Source: a virus. Taken from it: DNA of 30,367 nucleotides. Every line of letters begins with the position of its first letter. Position 1 is the stretch's first letter. The translations under genes and the position numbers were made by a program. The stretch spans positions 1-30,367 of the IMG/VR virus record IMGVR_UViG_3300017714_000095; one strand, 5' to 3'. Under the pieces are notes generated by a model. That model was given only the letters and a program-made list of their open reading frames with translations, was not told the DNA's origin and did no database searches. This document shows, piece by piece, positions 29,576-30,367 of this stretch.

Positions 29576-29646
29576 TATCTTAGACTCCATATTGCTAGTG
29601 GTATTGCTAGGGCGTAGTATGTGACTATAATGATCTCTACTACCAT
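29575..29646 (-). CDS. Micro-peptide with one membrane segment, 23 residues
   Basis: Reads MVVEIIIVTYYALAIPLAIW, ending in SLR. It is hydrophobic throughout. Its start overlaps the stop of the preceding micro-gene by 7 nt and its stop overlaps the next start. No function assigned. Confidence 0.45.
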   Translation of the reverse strand: MVVEIIIVTYYALAIPLAIWSLR

Positions 29647-29711
29647 ACGTATATGCCCAGGTAGATGCTGACTGCTATTACTATTAGCCAAAATGCTAGT
29701 TGTGAACGCAT
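29640..29711 (-). CDS. Micro-peptide with one membrane segment, 23 residues
   Basis: Reads MRSQLAFWLIVIAVSIYLGI, ending in YVW. The ATG stands 5 nt after GGTAAGTA, the same spacing as the late-like boxes elsewhere, and has no ribosome site. It could instead be the C-terminal membrane segment of a longer frame that reaches 30002 on this strand. Confidence 0.42.
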   Translation of the reverse strand: MRSQLAFWLIVIAVSIYLGIYVW

Positions 29712-30147
29712 ACAAGTACTTACCGTCGTTTGACACGGTCTTGAGGCCGGGTAAGCGTGGGTGTTTTGAGTATGTGCATTTTTTCTTATATGGGGGTATT
29801 TTATCATTGCCCTACCAGTTTTGCCACCATGCTCATAAAATGCTATGCGACCGAAGAAATATTTTTTCAGAAAATCTTTTCGATACCGACCGGGCCGTTC
29901 GTGCCACATCTGAATGTCCTTTCGGTTCTCCACGCTGTGCCACGCTGTGCCACATTGTCCACTCTGTTCTAACCCTACATAACTCTGCCACCACTGTGTC
30001 ATTATGTGAGTCTATATATGTCGCCATGTCTGTGTGTCGTGCCGGAGGCGGAGGTTGGTAAAGGTGGGGCTCGGCCGGGTCAAACCCAGAAGGAGGTTGG
30101 TAGACTTTGGTAATGTTCTGTGCTACTATATCGTTAGGGTTTACCAA
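29712..30147 (-). other. Region with two competing open frames
   Basis: Two overlapping leftward frames are open. One (29640-30002, starting MTQWWQSYVGLEQSGQ) has a plausible body with HERPGRYRKDFLKKYFFGR and would end in the micro-peptide's membrane helix. The other (29833-30147, from TTG) has a proline-rich YQPP start and a basic Ser-Arg end. A tandem 10-base repeat (GTGGCACAGC) lies in the overlap. I cannot decide which, if either, is expressed. Confidence 0.3.
29717..29724 (-). promoter_or_regulatory. Late-like box 5 nt before micro-gene ATG
   Basis: Minus strand GGTAAGTA-CTTGT-ATG; the last five bases match the ATTAAGTA box at 22572-22579. It would start transcription of the four-gene micro-membrane chain. 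Confidence 0.35.
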
Positions 30148-30346
30148 GACTTACCAACCCGTGCGACCAAACCAAAACCACCATGCACTTTCGCATCGCG
30201 AGCACAGAATCCCTACCAATCCTTACCATAAGCCATTGTGGCTCCCACCCGGCCACTGTGTGCCTTTACCAAACATTACCACCTGACCCGACCAAACCAA
30301 ACACACCAATGGTCTTGCATGTGTCGACGCCTACCAATCCTTACCA
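30098..30346. repeat. Iteron-like repeats, consensus TACCAANNNYTACCA
   Basis: Four direct 15-bp copies start at 30142, 30214, 30267 and 30332 (intervals 72, 53 and 65), and one inverted copy lies at 30098-30112. The second and fourth are identical (TACCAATCCTTACCA). From 30148 to the window end no gene is convincing, so the repeats lie in a non-coding stretch of at least 220 bases. They could be protein-binding sites for replication, packaging or control; unproven. Confidence 0.5.
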
Positions 30347-30367
30347 TGTGACAGCGTGAGCCAGACC

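Noticed and set aside
30098-30346. CRISPR array
   Set aside because: The 15-base units are too short, their spacing varies (53-72), one copy is inverted, and there is no conserved longer repeat or nearby Cas gene.

Overview
The window looks like part of a T4-like (myovirus-type) tailed phage genome from a marine host. The evidence is a set of T4-type replication genes in one region: UvsW helicase, a likely gp62 clamp-loader small subunit, a gp61-type primase and a gp41/DnaB-type helicase. These sit beside two phage-style tRNA genes, ClpP, an AsnB-like amidotransferase and many overlapping small genes with late-promoter boxes (TATAAATA-like). Low GC on the left and this gene mix resemble the T4-like phages of SAR11 or cyanobacteria. 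The host is an inference; no capsid, tail or terminase gene is visible to fix the lineage.

Layout. (1) 1-8965: a surface-glycan island with divergent transcription from about 2751. Leftward are an NAD-dependent sugar epimerase (cut by the window edge), an FkbM methyltransferase, a glycan-transferase-like protein and an SGNH esterase. Rightward is a tightly overlapping operon with a GT61 glycosyltransferase, a 2OG-Fe(II) oxygenase, three more glycan-transferase-like paralogues, a GT-A glycosyltransferase and a GNGPS-motif protein. Four genes in the island are paralogues of one another. (2) 8934-15198: a SprT-like metalloprotease (leftward), then a rightward replication operon from a clean sigma70 promoter. 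It contains a large gene broken by a frameshift, uvsW, several unrecognised conserved-looking genes, the gp62 candidate, a zinc-finger protein and a miniature C-family DNA polymerase (DnaE) relative. (3) 15195-18913: a small leftward gene, a probable virion protein behind a late box, then primase and replicative helicase. (4) 19029-22814: a small outer-membrane-barrel-like protein, two convergent radical SAM proteins, a second SGNH protein, tRNA-Glu and tRNA-Thr. (5) 23001-25450: very small genes, including four putative lipoproteins and a 38-residue peptide with 12 cysteines that resembles a metallothionein. (6) 25447-28384: prolyl-hydroxylase-like oxygenase, ClpP, AsnB-like protein and small proteins, all leftward. 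(7) 28443-30367: small membrane proteins, including a chain of four overlapping micro-genes, then a region of repeated TACCAA/TTACCA sites.

The most unusual feature is promoter placement. Near-consensus sigma70 -10 boxes stand 6-8 nt before the ATG of four genes without a Shine-Dalgarno sequence. T4-late-like boxes stand exactly 5 nt before the ATG of six others. In most of these the predicted transcription start falls on or within a base or two of the A of the start codon, which suggests widespread leaderless mRNA in both expression classes. Other points of interest are the truncated DnaE relative that keeps motifs aligning with the catalytic aspartates, the Cys-rich peptide, the micro-membrane gene chain, the iteron-like repeats and the strong rise in GC from about 19.5 kb onward. 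All functions come from reading motifs by eye; no database search was run.
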